Of a stretch of DNA of 64,000 bases, positions 27,089 through 33,546 are shown in pieces. The position numbers and the translations under genes were made by a program. How positions within the stretch are numbered: the stretch's first letter is position 1; each line of letters starts with the position of its first letter. Source of the stretch: Acidobacteriota bacterium (GTDB lineage Bacteria; Acidobacteriota; Terriglobia; Acidiferrales; UBA7541); the NCBI GenBank assembly GCA_013289825.1, contig JABCZF010000017.1, forward strand, positions 36,658 to 100,657, read 5' to 3'. The notes beneath the pieces are model-generated. The model ran no database searches and had not been told where the DNA came from. It saw nothing but the letters and a program-made list of their open reading frames with translations.

Positions 27089-28027
27089 TTACTTCTTGAT
27101 CGCCGCGCCCTTCCTCGGAATGAACAAAGTACCCGGCGCCGCAACCTTATTCACCTGCGAAAAATTCCTCTGATTCAAAGCCAACCCGATCCTGCCGCGC
27201 GAGTCAATATACAGCAGCGCCTCCCCCACCGGCACGTCCATAAATGTCTTCTCATAAGGAACGCTTAAAGGCTTCTTGTTCAACTGCACAATGATCTTGT
27301 CCCCCAGTCCATAGCCAAGCTTCTTAAACTCCTCGCCCGGTATGTCCGTGATCAGCGATCCGTAAGGATCATCCAGCCCGATAACGTCGCCTTCAATCCC
27401 GTTCTCCGTAGTGCGCGACACTTTCGACGTAAGCTGCACAAGTTGCGGAACCACCGGCCCCGCCAAAGTGAAGTCCCATCCTTCCGCCAGATGCGCTGCC
27501 GTCGGCGAAAAAATATCCCGCCCATGAAACGTCGAGGAAACCTGCGGCTCGAGCATCCATGCCGTGTTCGTAATTTCCCGCGCCGACTCCAACCCATCCC
27601 GCTCGATCACCGGCGTAATCAATCCATTGTCGGGCAGCACGAAATACTGCCCCTTCTTCGATTTCACAATCACAGCCTTCCGTGACGTCCCCACTCCCGG
27701 ATCCACCACCACAAGAAAAATCGTCCCCGAAGGGTAGTAAGGCGTCACGCCCGCCAAAAATCGCGCCGCCTCTTCTATCTGGAATGGCGTCACCTGGTGG
27801 GTGATATCCATTACACGCGCGTCCGGCGCTATCCCCACAATCACCGCCTTGCAAACCGCTACCGCATCATTAGCCACGCCGAAGTCCGTCATAAACACAA
27901 TCGTCGGCCGCGCCGCTGACCCTCCCTGCCCGGGCCCCCCTCTCTCGGCCGGCGTCTTGCCGCAAGCCCCGCAGAAAACGGCCCCTGCGAATACCAAAAT
28001 TGCGAAAAGCCGAATGCGTAAAGCCAT
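27089..28027 (-). CDS. SAM-hydroxide adenosyltransferase family (DUF62) protein, exported
   Basis: 312 residues from ATG 28027 (GGGAGG upstream). The core matches the SAM hydrolase / fluorinase-chlorinase family: 'IVFMTDFGVANDAVAVCKAVI' with the Asp pair, 'DARVMDITHQVTPFQIEEAARFL', 'TIFLVVVDPGVGTSRKAVIV' and 'YFVLPDNGLITPV'. Family members use SAM with hydroxide or halide. An N-terminal hydrophobic segment ending in 'FCGACGKTP' looks like a signal peptide or lipobox, which is odd for an enzyme whose substrate is cytosolic. No halogenase-specific residues can be asserted by eye. Confidence 0.88.
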   Translation of the reverse strand: MALRIRLFAILVFAGAVFCGACGKTPAERGGPGQGGSAARPTIVFMTDFGVANDAVAVCKAVIVGIAPDARVMDITHQVTPFQIEEAARFLAGVTPYYPSGTIFLVVVDPGVGTSRKAVIVKSKKGQYFVLPDNGLITPVIERDGLESAREITNTAWMLEPQVSSTFHGRDIFSPTAAHLAEGWDFTLAGPVVPQLVQLTSKVSRTTENGIEGDVIGLDDPYGSLITDIPGEEFKKLGYGLGDKIIVQLNKKPLSVPYEKTFMDVPVGEALLYIDSRGRIGLALNQRNFSQVNKVAAPGTLFIPRKGAAIKK

Positions 28028-28404
28028 CAAGCCTCCCAAATGCTTTGAGCGTTTGTAAATTCAGCGAGAGCCGTGCAGGTCTCACCGGATCGGAAAATCG
28101 GAACGCAAACACTGGACGCATCACCCTGCCTGGTTACCTCAGGGCCATTGCTAGGCGTCCATCCCCTCGAACGGCAAGGCAGTATACAGGAAGCCGCAAA
28201 GCAGAGTCTCCAGGTATCGCTCGGAACGCTCGGAACCTCGGCGCGACCCGTAACGATCCGGATACACAGTATTAGGATTGCTGCTGCACTTCTAATAATA
28301 TACTCGGGCTTCCGAACGAAGCTACGCAGGACCGAGCAAGCTGCCGCACGAAAAGAAGGCCCTGCCAGATTGCGGACCAAAGTTCGTCAAGAAGGAGAAA
28401 GACC
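28028..28404. other. Intergenic divergent region
   Basis: About 375 bases between the divergent SAM-hydrolase-family and DUF481 genes. A TATACT at 28299-28304 with TTGCTG 15 bases upstream is a possible but short-spaced promoter for the plus-strand gene. No other element was recognised. Confidence 0.3.
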
Positions 28405-29508
28405 GTGCGTCAAACTGTTCTTCTAGGCGGGTTTTTGTGTCTTTACGCCACGGCCGCCGAAGCCGATCAACTAACTCTGAAAAATGGCGACCGGCTAACC
28501 GGAACCATCGTCAAGTCCGATGCCAAAACCCTTTTGCTCAAAACCGACTTTGCCGGGGATATCAACCTCCAGTGGGACGCCGTAACTTCCATCGTATCCT
28601 CGCAATCGCTCCATCTTGCCCTAAAAGATGGCCAAACCATTGTCGGCACGGTCACCACCACGGACAGCAAATTTGAAGTTGCCACCAAGGAAACCGGACC
28701 TGTCGCCGCCGCCAAAGACGCCGTCGTTTCTGTCCGCAACGATGCCGAGCAAAAGGCCTACGACGATCAGATCGACCGCCTCCGCCACCCTCACCTCACC
28801 GACTTCTGGAGCGGCCTCCTGGACACCGGCCTCAGCCTCACTCGCGGAAATTCCGAGTCCGTCACCTATTCGCTCTCGGGCAAAGCTGCCCGCGTCACCG
28901 ACCGCGACAAAATCTCCGTCTACACCACCGCGGTCTACGCCAACAGCACCGTCAACGGCCTGAACTCCACCACCGCCCACGCCATCCGTGGCGGCGTCCG
29001 CGGCGATCTCAACGTCAGTGAGCACCTCTTCGTTTTCGGCTTCACGGATTTCGAGTACGACAAATTCCAGGACCTTGACTTGCGCAATGTCGTCGGCGGC
29101 GGCCTCGGGTATCACGTCATCAGCACAAAGGCCACCACCTTCGACCTATTTGCTGGCGGCGACTACGACCAGGATTACTTCGGAGCCATCGCCGCTACCG
29201 CAACCACTCCCGCCAAGGCGGCCGTTACTCGCAAGAACGGCGAAGTCGACCTCGGCGAAACCTTCAACGCCAAGATCAACAATCGCACCACGCTCACAGA
29301 ACAGCTTAGCCTGTTCCCTAACGTCTCGGACACGGGCAGTTACCGCTTCCAATTCGACGCCACCGCCGCCACCAAGCTGAAAAACTGGCTCAGTTGGCAA
29401 GTCACCTACAGCGATCGCTACCTGAGCGACCCCCTCGCCGGCTTTAAGAAGAACGACGTGATTCTTTCCACCGGCGTGCGCTTGACATTCGGCAAGGGCG
29501 CGTTCTAA
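28405..29508 (+). CDS. DUF481 outer-membrane beta-barrel protein
   Basis: 367 residues, GTG start with AGAAGGAG upstream. Signal peptide to 'AAEADQ'. Residues ~22-120 form SH3-like repeats ('LTLKNGDRLTGTIVKSDAKTLLLKTDFAG', 'LALKDGQTIVGTVTTTDS'), followed by the DUF481 barrel ('SGLLDTGLSLTRGNSESVTYSLSGKAARVT', 'GGLGYHVISTKATTFDLFAGGDYDQDYF') with alternating strands and a C-terminal 'GVRLTFGKGAF' ending in an aromatic residue, as in outer-membrane proteins inserted by BamA. Function unknown; likely an envelope structural or pore protein. Confidence 0.85.
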   Translation: MRQTVLLGGFLCLYATAAEADQLTLKNGDRLTGTIVKSDAKTLLLKTDFAGDINLQWDAVTSIVSSQSLHLALKDGQTIVGTVTTTDSKFEVATKETGPVAAAKDAVVSVRNDAEQKAYDDQIDRLRHPHLTDFWSGLLDTGLSLTRGNSESVTYSLSGKAARVTDRDKISVYTTAVYANSTVNGLNSTTAHAIRGGVRGDLNVSEHLFVFGFTDFEYDKFQDLDLRNVVGGGLGYHVISTKATTFDLFAGGDYDQDYFGAIAATATTPAKAAVTRKNGEVDLGETFNAKINNRTTLTEQLSLFPNVSDTGSYRFQFDATAATKLKNWLSWQVTYSDRYLSDPLAGFKKNDVILSTGVRLTFGKGAF

Positions 29509-29558
29509 ATAGGGCGGGCCCATACCTGGTACATGCGCATGTAGACAAGGAGGCAGGC

Positions 29559-29798
29559 ATGATCTATTGGCTCGTTGTTGGTCTTATCGCCGGTTGGCTG
29601 GCCGGGGTTGTCATGAAGGGCGGCGGTTACGGCATCATCGTGGACATCCTTCTCGGCATCGTCGGCGGCTTCCTGGGTGGCTGGCTTTTCGGCCGTTTGG
29701 GAATTTGGCCGGCCGGAGGTATGCTCGGGTCGATCATCGTCGCTTTCGTTGGTGCCGTCATCCTGGTGGGCATCACGCGACTCCTCAAACGAGTCTGA
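29559..29798 (+). CDS. GlsB/YeaQ/YmgE family small membrane protein
   Basis: 79 residues: 'MIYWLVVGLIAGWLAGVVMKGGGYGIIVDILLGIVGGFLGGWLFG' and a second Gly-rich helix pair match this transglycosylase-associated/stress-response family almost exactly in length and glycine pattern. AAGGAG lies before the ATG. Found only 50 bases after the DUF481 gene, so possibly co-transcribed. Confidence 0.92.
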   Translation: MIYWLVVGLIAGWLAGVVMKGGGYGIIVDILLGIVGGFLGGWLFGRLGIWPAGGMLGSIIVAFVGAVILVGITRLLKRV

Positions 29799-30309
29799 CG
29801 CTTCGTTTTCAAAGCAGTCCCAAGCATTCAAATCGCGCCGAGGAGGCCAACGGCCCCGAAAGCGCCGTTTTTGTATTTTGGTAACTCCAGGAACCATTCT
29901 CCGCACTTTTCCCCTCGCTCAACCCAACCTAATCCTTCGAAGCTTCGACACGAATCGCACAGATTCATCACAATCTATTGGGTCAAATACCCCTGTACCC
30001 GGGGTCAGGTTGGCGACGCCTGGTACAGAGAAACAGAGGCGAAAACAGTGGCGAAAATCAATGTCTAGGTAAGACACTGATTTTAAACGGCATAAGCTGT
30101 TTCAAATTGGGTTATGGGAGTACCGGGAAACTAGTTTGGGCCCTAAAATGTATCTTCTGTACCATCGCGTTTAGGACAGGTCTGGTGTCAAATGGGACAG
30201 GTAAGACGACCTGGACCAAATGGCAGGTCGCATGCATCTAAAAAGGCAAGCCAATCAGTGAGCGAGAAACACTCAGAGGTTGGACGAGCGAGATCCTTAC
30301 AGAGGAAAG
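29799..30309. other. Intergenic region with terminator and inverted-repeat remnants
   Basis: Roughly 510 bases without a gene. A possible terminator follows GlsB at 29850-29872 (five-base stem ACGGC/GCCGT followed by TTTTT). Between 29970 and 30240 are repeated short words of the type found in REP-like elements: GGGTCAAATACCCC, CCGGGGTCAGG, GTGTCAAATGGGACAGG, and an inverted pair CTGTACC (29993-29999) and GGTACAG (30022-30028). No transposase is present. Identity as a decayed REP cluster is tentative. Confidence 0.4.
29850..29872 (+). terminator. Possible rho-independent terminator after GlsB-family gene
   Basis: ACGGC at 29850-29854 pairs with GCCGT at 29864-29868, nine-base loop, followed by a run of five T. 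The stem is short, so confidence is modest. Confidence 0.4.
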
Positions 30310-30609
30310 ATGAAGAACAAAGACAGCAAGCGGAAATGGATGTGGTGGTTCTTAGCGGTTGTGCTCGCGCTGCAACTCTATTTCGTACGTGAACTGTTAG
30401 CAGCCTTTGCGCTTTTCGCGCTGGGATTCGCGGCCATCGCCTTCGTAGTCATGAGCCTGTATATGCTTCAAAAGGCTTGGGAAGTCGGCGTTCAGCGGTT
30501 GGCCGACAGCCAGCACCCAGTCGTCGATATCGCCAGGCGTGGAGTTAACGCCGTAGAAGACCTCGCGCGCCGCCCGTTGCGCCGCCCGGGTTCAGCCGCG
30601 GCTCGTTAG
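30310..30609 (+). CDS. Small membrane protein of unknown function
   Basis: 99 residues from ATG 30310 (AGAGGAAAG upstream). Two hydrophobic segments ('WMWWFLAVVLALQLYFV' and 'LLAAFALFALGFAAIAFVVMSLYML') with a positively charged N-terminus, then an amphipathic C-terminus rich in Arg ('DLARRPLRRPGS'). No known family recognised. Followed by a strong hairpin terminator. Confidence 0.65.
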   Translation: MKNKDSKRKWMWWFLAVVLALQLYFVRELLAAFALFALGFAAIAFVVMSLYMLQKAWEVGVQRLADSQHPVVDIARRGVNAVEDLARRPLRRPGSAAAR

Positions 30610-30695
30610 GCCGCCATTAAGTTTGTGGTTTCTGCCAGCGCACACACGGAGCTGCTCAACCTGCGTCGCTCAGGATGATGAGCATCTTTTGCAGT

Positions 30696-30747
30696 AAAAG
30701 GGAAAAAGGCTAGCCGCCCTGAGAGAACGGCTGGCCTTTTTCCTTTT
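30696..30747. terminator. Strong hairpin terminator, usable on both strands
   Basis: A long stem: 30696-30716 pairs with 30728-30747 (GGAAAAAGGCTAGCCG against CGGCTGGCCTTTTTCC, one G-T wobble), with flanking A- and T-runs that give a U-tract on both strands. It isolates the small membrane protein gene from the regulator cluster. Confidence 0.75.
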
Positions 30748-30828
30748 CCGAAGCACGCGGATGGCCTTTCCTCCCGTCCCTCAATGAGACGTCCCTGGCC
30801 CGTATTCCGGGGGGTCGTCACAAACCGG

Positions 30829-30875
30829 TTGACAGCAAAACCGAGCTGTTGTATTTAACCAGTCGGTTAAATACA
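30829..30875 (+). promoter_or_regulatory. ArsR operator overlapping promoter
   Basis: TTGACA at 30829-30834 and, 17 bases on, a -10-like TATTTA at 30852-30857. Over the -10 lies a perfect inverted repeat: 11-base arms TGTATTTAACC (30850-30860) and GGTTAAATACA (30865-30875) around AGTC. The GTG start of the ArsR gene is two bases later, with no ribosome-binding site visible, so the transcript may be nearly leaderless and autorepressed. This repeat type is typical for ArsR-like regulators paired with SRPBCC genes. Confidence 0.75.
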
Positions 30876-30876
30876 C

Positions 30877-31254
30877 GTGGCTCCCAAACACGTTTCGGAA
30901 GACTCCCTGGACCCGCTCACCTCCACCTTCGCCGCGCTTGCAGACCCTACGCGTCGAGCGATTCTCGCTCAGTTGATGTCCGGCGAAGCCTCCGTGACCG
31001 CACTGGCCGAGCCCTTTGAGATGAGCATGGCGGCCATCTCCAAGCATATCAAAGTGCTTGAAAACGCAGGTCTTATCACCCGCGGCAGGGCCGCCCAGTG
31101 GCGCCCGTGCCGAATCCATCCCGCCGCCCTTAAGAACGTCGCCGACTGGGTCGAGAACTATCGCATGGCTTGGGAGAAGAGGCTCGACCGCCTGCACGAC
31201 TATATGAGTGGGCTACAAGCCAAGGAGAAAAAGCATGGCCGAAACAACCGGTAG
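30877..31254 (+). CDS. ArsR-family transcriptional regulator
   Basis: 125 residues from GTG 30877. 'SLDPLTSTFAALADPTRRAILAQLMSGEASVTALAEPFEMSMAAISKHIKVLENAGLI' is the canonical ArsR winged helix; 'GRAAQWRPCRIHPAALKNVADWVENYR' is the usual C-terminus of the SRPBCC-linked subgroup (SdpR-like). It overlaps the next gene by 20 bases and is preceded by a perfect palindromic operator. Confidence 0.93.
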   Translation: MAPKHVSEDSLDPLTSTFAALADPTRRAILAQLMSGEASVTALAEPFEMSMAAISKHIKVLENAGLITRGRAAQWRPCRIHPAALKNVADWVENYRMAWEKRLDRLHDYMSGLQAKEKKHGRNNR

Positions 31255-31495
31255 CTCTGCCGCAGGACAAGCCAGGGAGGAACTCATCCTCACCCGCATC
31301 TTGGGCGCCCCGCGCAGCCTGGTTTTCAGGGCTTGGACCGATCCCAAGCATATGGCCCGTTGGTGGGGCCCCCGCGGCTTTACCACTACCACGCAGCGCG
31401 AATTCGCGGCGGAAAAACACGGAGCAATTGAAGGTGGAAAACAGACGCTCGAGCGGCTCGCCGAATCGGTCGGCTCGGGCTCGGTCAAGAACTGA
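31235..31495 (+). pseudogene. SRPBCC (AHSA1) gene with large internal deletion
   Basis: AAGGAG seven bases before ATG 31235. The 86-residue product keeps the first strand and helix of an AHSA1 protein ('ELILTRILGAPRSLVFRAWTDPKHMARWWGPRGFTT') and then jumps to the C-terminal helix ('HGAIEGGKQTLERLAE'), which in the family are ~80 residues apart. Normal members are 140-165 residues. The frame is retained, so a short protein could be made, but the ligand cavity is missing. It is tail-to-tail with the HxlR gene (11-base overlap). Confidence 0.78.
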
Positions 31496-31919
31496 GTGGA
31501 CTATGTTTCCCGGCCCATCGCTCTCGCACGGAAGCCAGGAGTTGCTGTTTATCGGTTCGCATTTGGCGGACCAGCGCTTGGTCGCCGGTCTCTTCATGCC
31601 GGGCGGCCCACAGCACCATTTCCGTAAGGACCGGCGCAAGATCGATTCCCTTGGCCGTCAGCGTGTAAATCTGTCTTCGACCGTCGGCGGGATCGCGTGC
31701 GGTCTCAATCATTCCGTGGCATTCCAGGCGGCGCAGGCGGTCCGCCAAAATGTTGGTGGCGATTTTTTCGTCCAAGTGCAGAAATTCCTTGAACGTCTGG
31801 TATCCGCGGAGCATCATGTCGCGCAGGATCAAGAGAGACCAGCGGTCCCCCAGCATCTCCACCGAAGCGTTCAAAGGGCATCCGGAACGGCGCCTGGGCG
31901 GCGCTTTCTTTTTTTGCAT
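31485..31919 (-). CDS. HxlR-family transcriptional regulator
   Basis: 144 residues from ATG 31919; the longer frame up to 32102 would run through the operator and the neighbouring promoter. 'SGCPLNASVEMLGDRWSLLILRDMMLRGYQTFKEFLHLDEKIATNILADRLRRLECHGMI' contains the HxlR hallmark Cys near the N-terminus and the winged helix, with 'GRRQIYTLTAKG' as the wing. Such proteins sense redox or electrophiles through the cysteine. A perfect inverted repeat lies 21 bases upstream. Confidence 0.92.
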   Translation of the reverse strand: MQKKKAPPRRRSGCPLNASVEMLGDRWSLLILRDMMLRGYQTFKEFLHLDEKIATNILADRLRRLECHGMIETARDPADGRRQIYTLTAKGIDLAPVLTEMVLWAARHEETGDQALVRQMRTDKQQLLASVRERWAGKHSPLSS

Positions 31920-31939
31920 AAGTTTAGCGTAGCAATTTT

Positions 31940-31958
31940 CACTTGCATCTTGCAAGTG
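31940..31958 (-). promoter_or_regulatory. HxlR operator palindrome
   Basis: CACTTGCA (31940-31947), three-base spacer, TGCAAGTG (31951-31958): a perfect inverted repeat between the HxlR gene and the divergent ArsR gene. Its spacing before ATG 31919 fits autoregulation of the HxlR gene. Confidence 0.7.
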
Positions 31959-31995
31959 AGATTGCCAGACGGCTCCAGGCGGGAAGAAAAGGAAC

Positions 31996-32025
31996 TTGAC
32001 ATATTCCCATATAGGAATGTATTGT
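31996..32025 (+). promoter_or_regulatory. Promoter and operator of second ArsR gene; leaderless transcript likely
   Basis: TTGACA at 31996-32001 and TATTGT at 32020-32025 (18-base spacing). Between them is an inverted repeat ATTCC (32003-32007) and GGAAT (32014-32018). The predicted transcription start, six to seven bases after the -10, coincides with ATG 32032, and there is no ribosome-binding site, so leaderless translation is likely. Confidence 0.6.
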
Positions 32026-32031
32026 GCGTTC

Positions 32032-32361
32032 ATGGCCCGGGCTGCTACAACTTCCGATGCTTTCAACGCTGTCGCAGAGCCCCGGCGCAGAGAGATACTC
32101 AACTACCTGGCGCTCGAGGAGCGGCCGGTGGCGGAGATTGTGGATGCTCTGGAGATGGAGCAGCCTTCCGTTTCGAAGCATTTGCGCGTCTTAAAGGATG
32201 TTGGGTTGGTGCTTGCGCGGCGCGACGGGCGGCAGATGTTTTACCGGACGAATGCGGCGGGGATCCGGCCTTTATATGAGTGGGCCGCTACCTTTGAACG
32301 ATTCTGGCGGCACCAGTTGATCCGCGTGAAGGAACGGGCCGAGGAGAAGAGCGGTCGGTGA
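32032..32361 (+). CDS. ArsR-family transcriptional regulator
   Basis: 109 residues from ATG 32032. 'TSDAFNAVAEPRRREILNYLALEERPVAEIVDALEMEQPSVSKHLRVLKDVGLVLARRDGRQMFYRTNAAGIRPLYEW' is the ArsR winged helix of the SRPBCC-associated subgroup. Unlike its relatives, it has no SRPBCC gene after it; the next gene encodes a VOC protein 195 bases downstream. Confidence 0.93.
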   Translation: MARAATTSDAFNAVAEPRRREILNYLALEERPVAEIVDALEMEQPSVSKHLRVLKDVGLVLARRDGRQMFYRTNAAGIRPLYEWAATFERFWRHQLIRVKERAEEKSGR

Positions 32362-32555
32362 AAAAAGACTAACGCGATTCTTCATGAAGCCGCGAAAACA
32401 CCTGGCGCACCGGATTTCTTCGAGCGTTGCGCCGAGGAGTCAAGGCCTGAACTAACCGGAACCGGTATGCCGGCACTCAAGTTAAAAAGAAAGTCGAAAC
32501 AAGCGTGGAAACATAAGTTGAGATAAAACGTCATAAGCAACCAAGGAGGGGCAAC

Positions 32556-32978
32556 GTGCAACTGAGTCCGTATCTTTTGTTCAACGGCCAATGTGAGGCC
32601 GCATTCAAATTTTACGAGAAATGTCTCGGCGGCAAAATCGAAGCGATCATGACCTTTGCACAATCCCCCATGGCACAACAGGTGCCAGCGGAATGGGGAA
32701 GCAAAGTCATGCACGCTAGCATGAACATTGACGGCATGATCCTGCTAGGCTCCGATCCCCCGCATGGTCATTACCGACAGCCACAAGGCTTCTCGGTCTC
32801 GCTCTCTGTCAAAGATGCCGCCGAAACCGAACGCATCTTCCATGAGCTGGAGCAGAACGGTACCGTGCAGATGCCCATCCAGAAGACCTTCTGGTCGGTT
32901 CGTTTCGGCATGCTGGTCGATCAATTTGGCATTCCTTGGATTCTCAATTGTGAGCAAGCAGCCGAGCAAGCGGCCTGA
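32556..32978 (+). CDS. VOC-superfamily (PhnB-like) protein
   Basis: 140 residues from GTG 32556 with GGAGGGG upstream. 'SPYLLFNGQCEAAFKFYEKCLGGKIEAIMTF' and 'HASMNIDGMILLGSD', then 'VSLSVKDAAETERIFHELEQNGTVQMPIQKTFWSVRFGMLVDQFGIPWIL', match the PhnB/3-demethylubiquinone methyltransferase-like glyoxalase-fold family. Often encoded next to ArsR/SRPBCC genes; substrate unknown. Confidence 0.92.
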   Translation: MQLSPYLLFNGQCEAAFKFYEKCLGGKIEAIMTFAQSPMAQQVPAEWGSKVMHASMNIDGMILLGSDPPHGHYRQPQGFSVSLSVKDAAETERIFHELEQNGTVQMPIQKTFWSVRFGMLVDQFGIPWILNCEQAAEQAA

Positions 32979-33054
32979 CGTTTTGACCTAAAGGATGCTC
33001 GTAACCGCGGATCCCGGTCCGGTGTGAACAGCAAACTTAGCGTGGGGGAAATTC

Positions 33055-33483
33055 ATGAGCTCGGTAACGCAAGGTTCAGCAATGGCTCAATCGGCTGCTT
33101 CAGCCGTTCCTACATCAAAAAAGATGGTGTGGATCGGACGGGTCCTGAGCGCCTTACCTGTGCTGTTGATGCTCTTCAGCGCGGTAATGAAACTGGTTAA
33201 GGCCGCTCCCGTCATCCAGGGATTCCCGCGATACGGATATCCTGAGAGCCTGATTGTCACCATCGGAGTGCTCGAACTCCTCTCGTGCGTCGTGTATCTG
33301 ATTCCCAGTACGGCTGTTCTCGGCGCTATTTTGATGACCGCCTATCTTGGCGGTGCGACTGCCACCAACGTTCGCGTCGGCGATCCGTCCTACGTCATGA
33401 CGGTCCTTCTGGGCGTTTTCGTCTGGGGTGGGCTTTTCTTTCGTGATGCCCGGCTGCGAGCACTTATTCCGTTCCGGCGCTAG
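33055..33483 (+). CDS. DoxX-family membrane protein
   Basis: 142 residues with four hydrophobic helices ('VLSALPVLLMLFSAVMKL', 'SLIVTIGVLELLSCVVYLI', 'AVLGAILMTAYLGGATATNV', 'YVMTVLLGVFVWGGLFF'), the DoxX-like pattern. It follows the VOC gene; DoxX-like proteins are frequently encoded with ArsR/SRPBCC/VOC genes, so this may be one functional module. Confidence 0.88.
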   Translation: MSSVTQGSAMAQSAASAVPTSKKMVWIGRVLSALPVLLMLFSAVMKLVKAAPVIQGFPRYGYPESLIVTIGVLELLSCVVYLIPSTAVLGAILMTAYLGGATATNVRVGDPSYVMTVLLGVFVWGGLFFRDARLRALIPFRR

Positions 33484-33546
33484 CCTGCGCTTGGGGAACG
33501 GGCCTTATGTTTTGAAAGAAGGATTAAGGATTAAGGAGATGCACCA

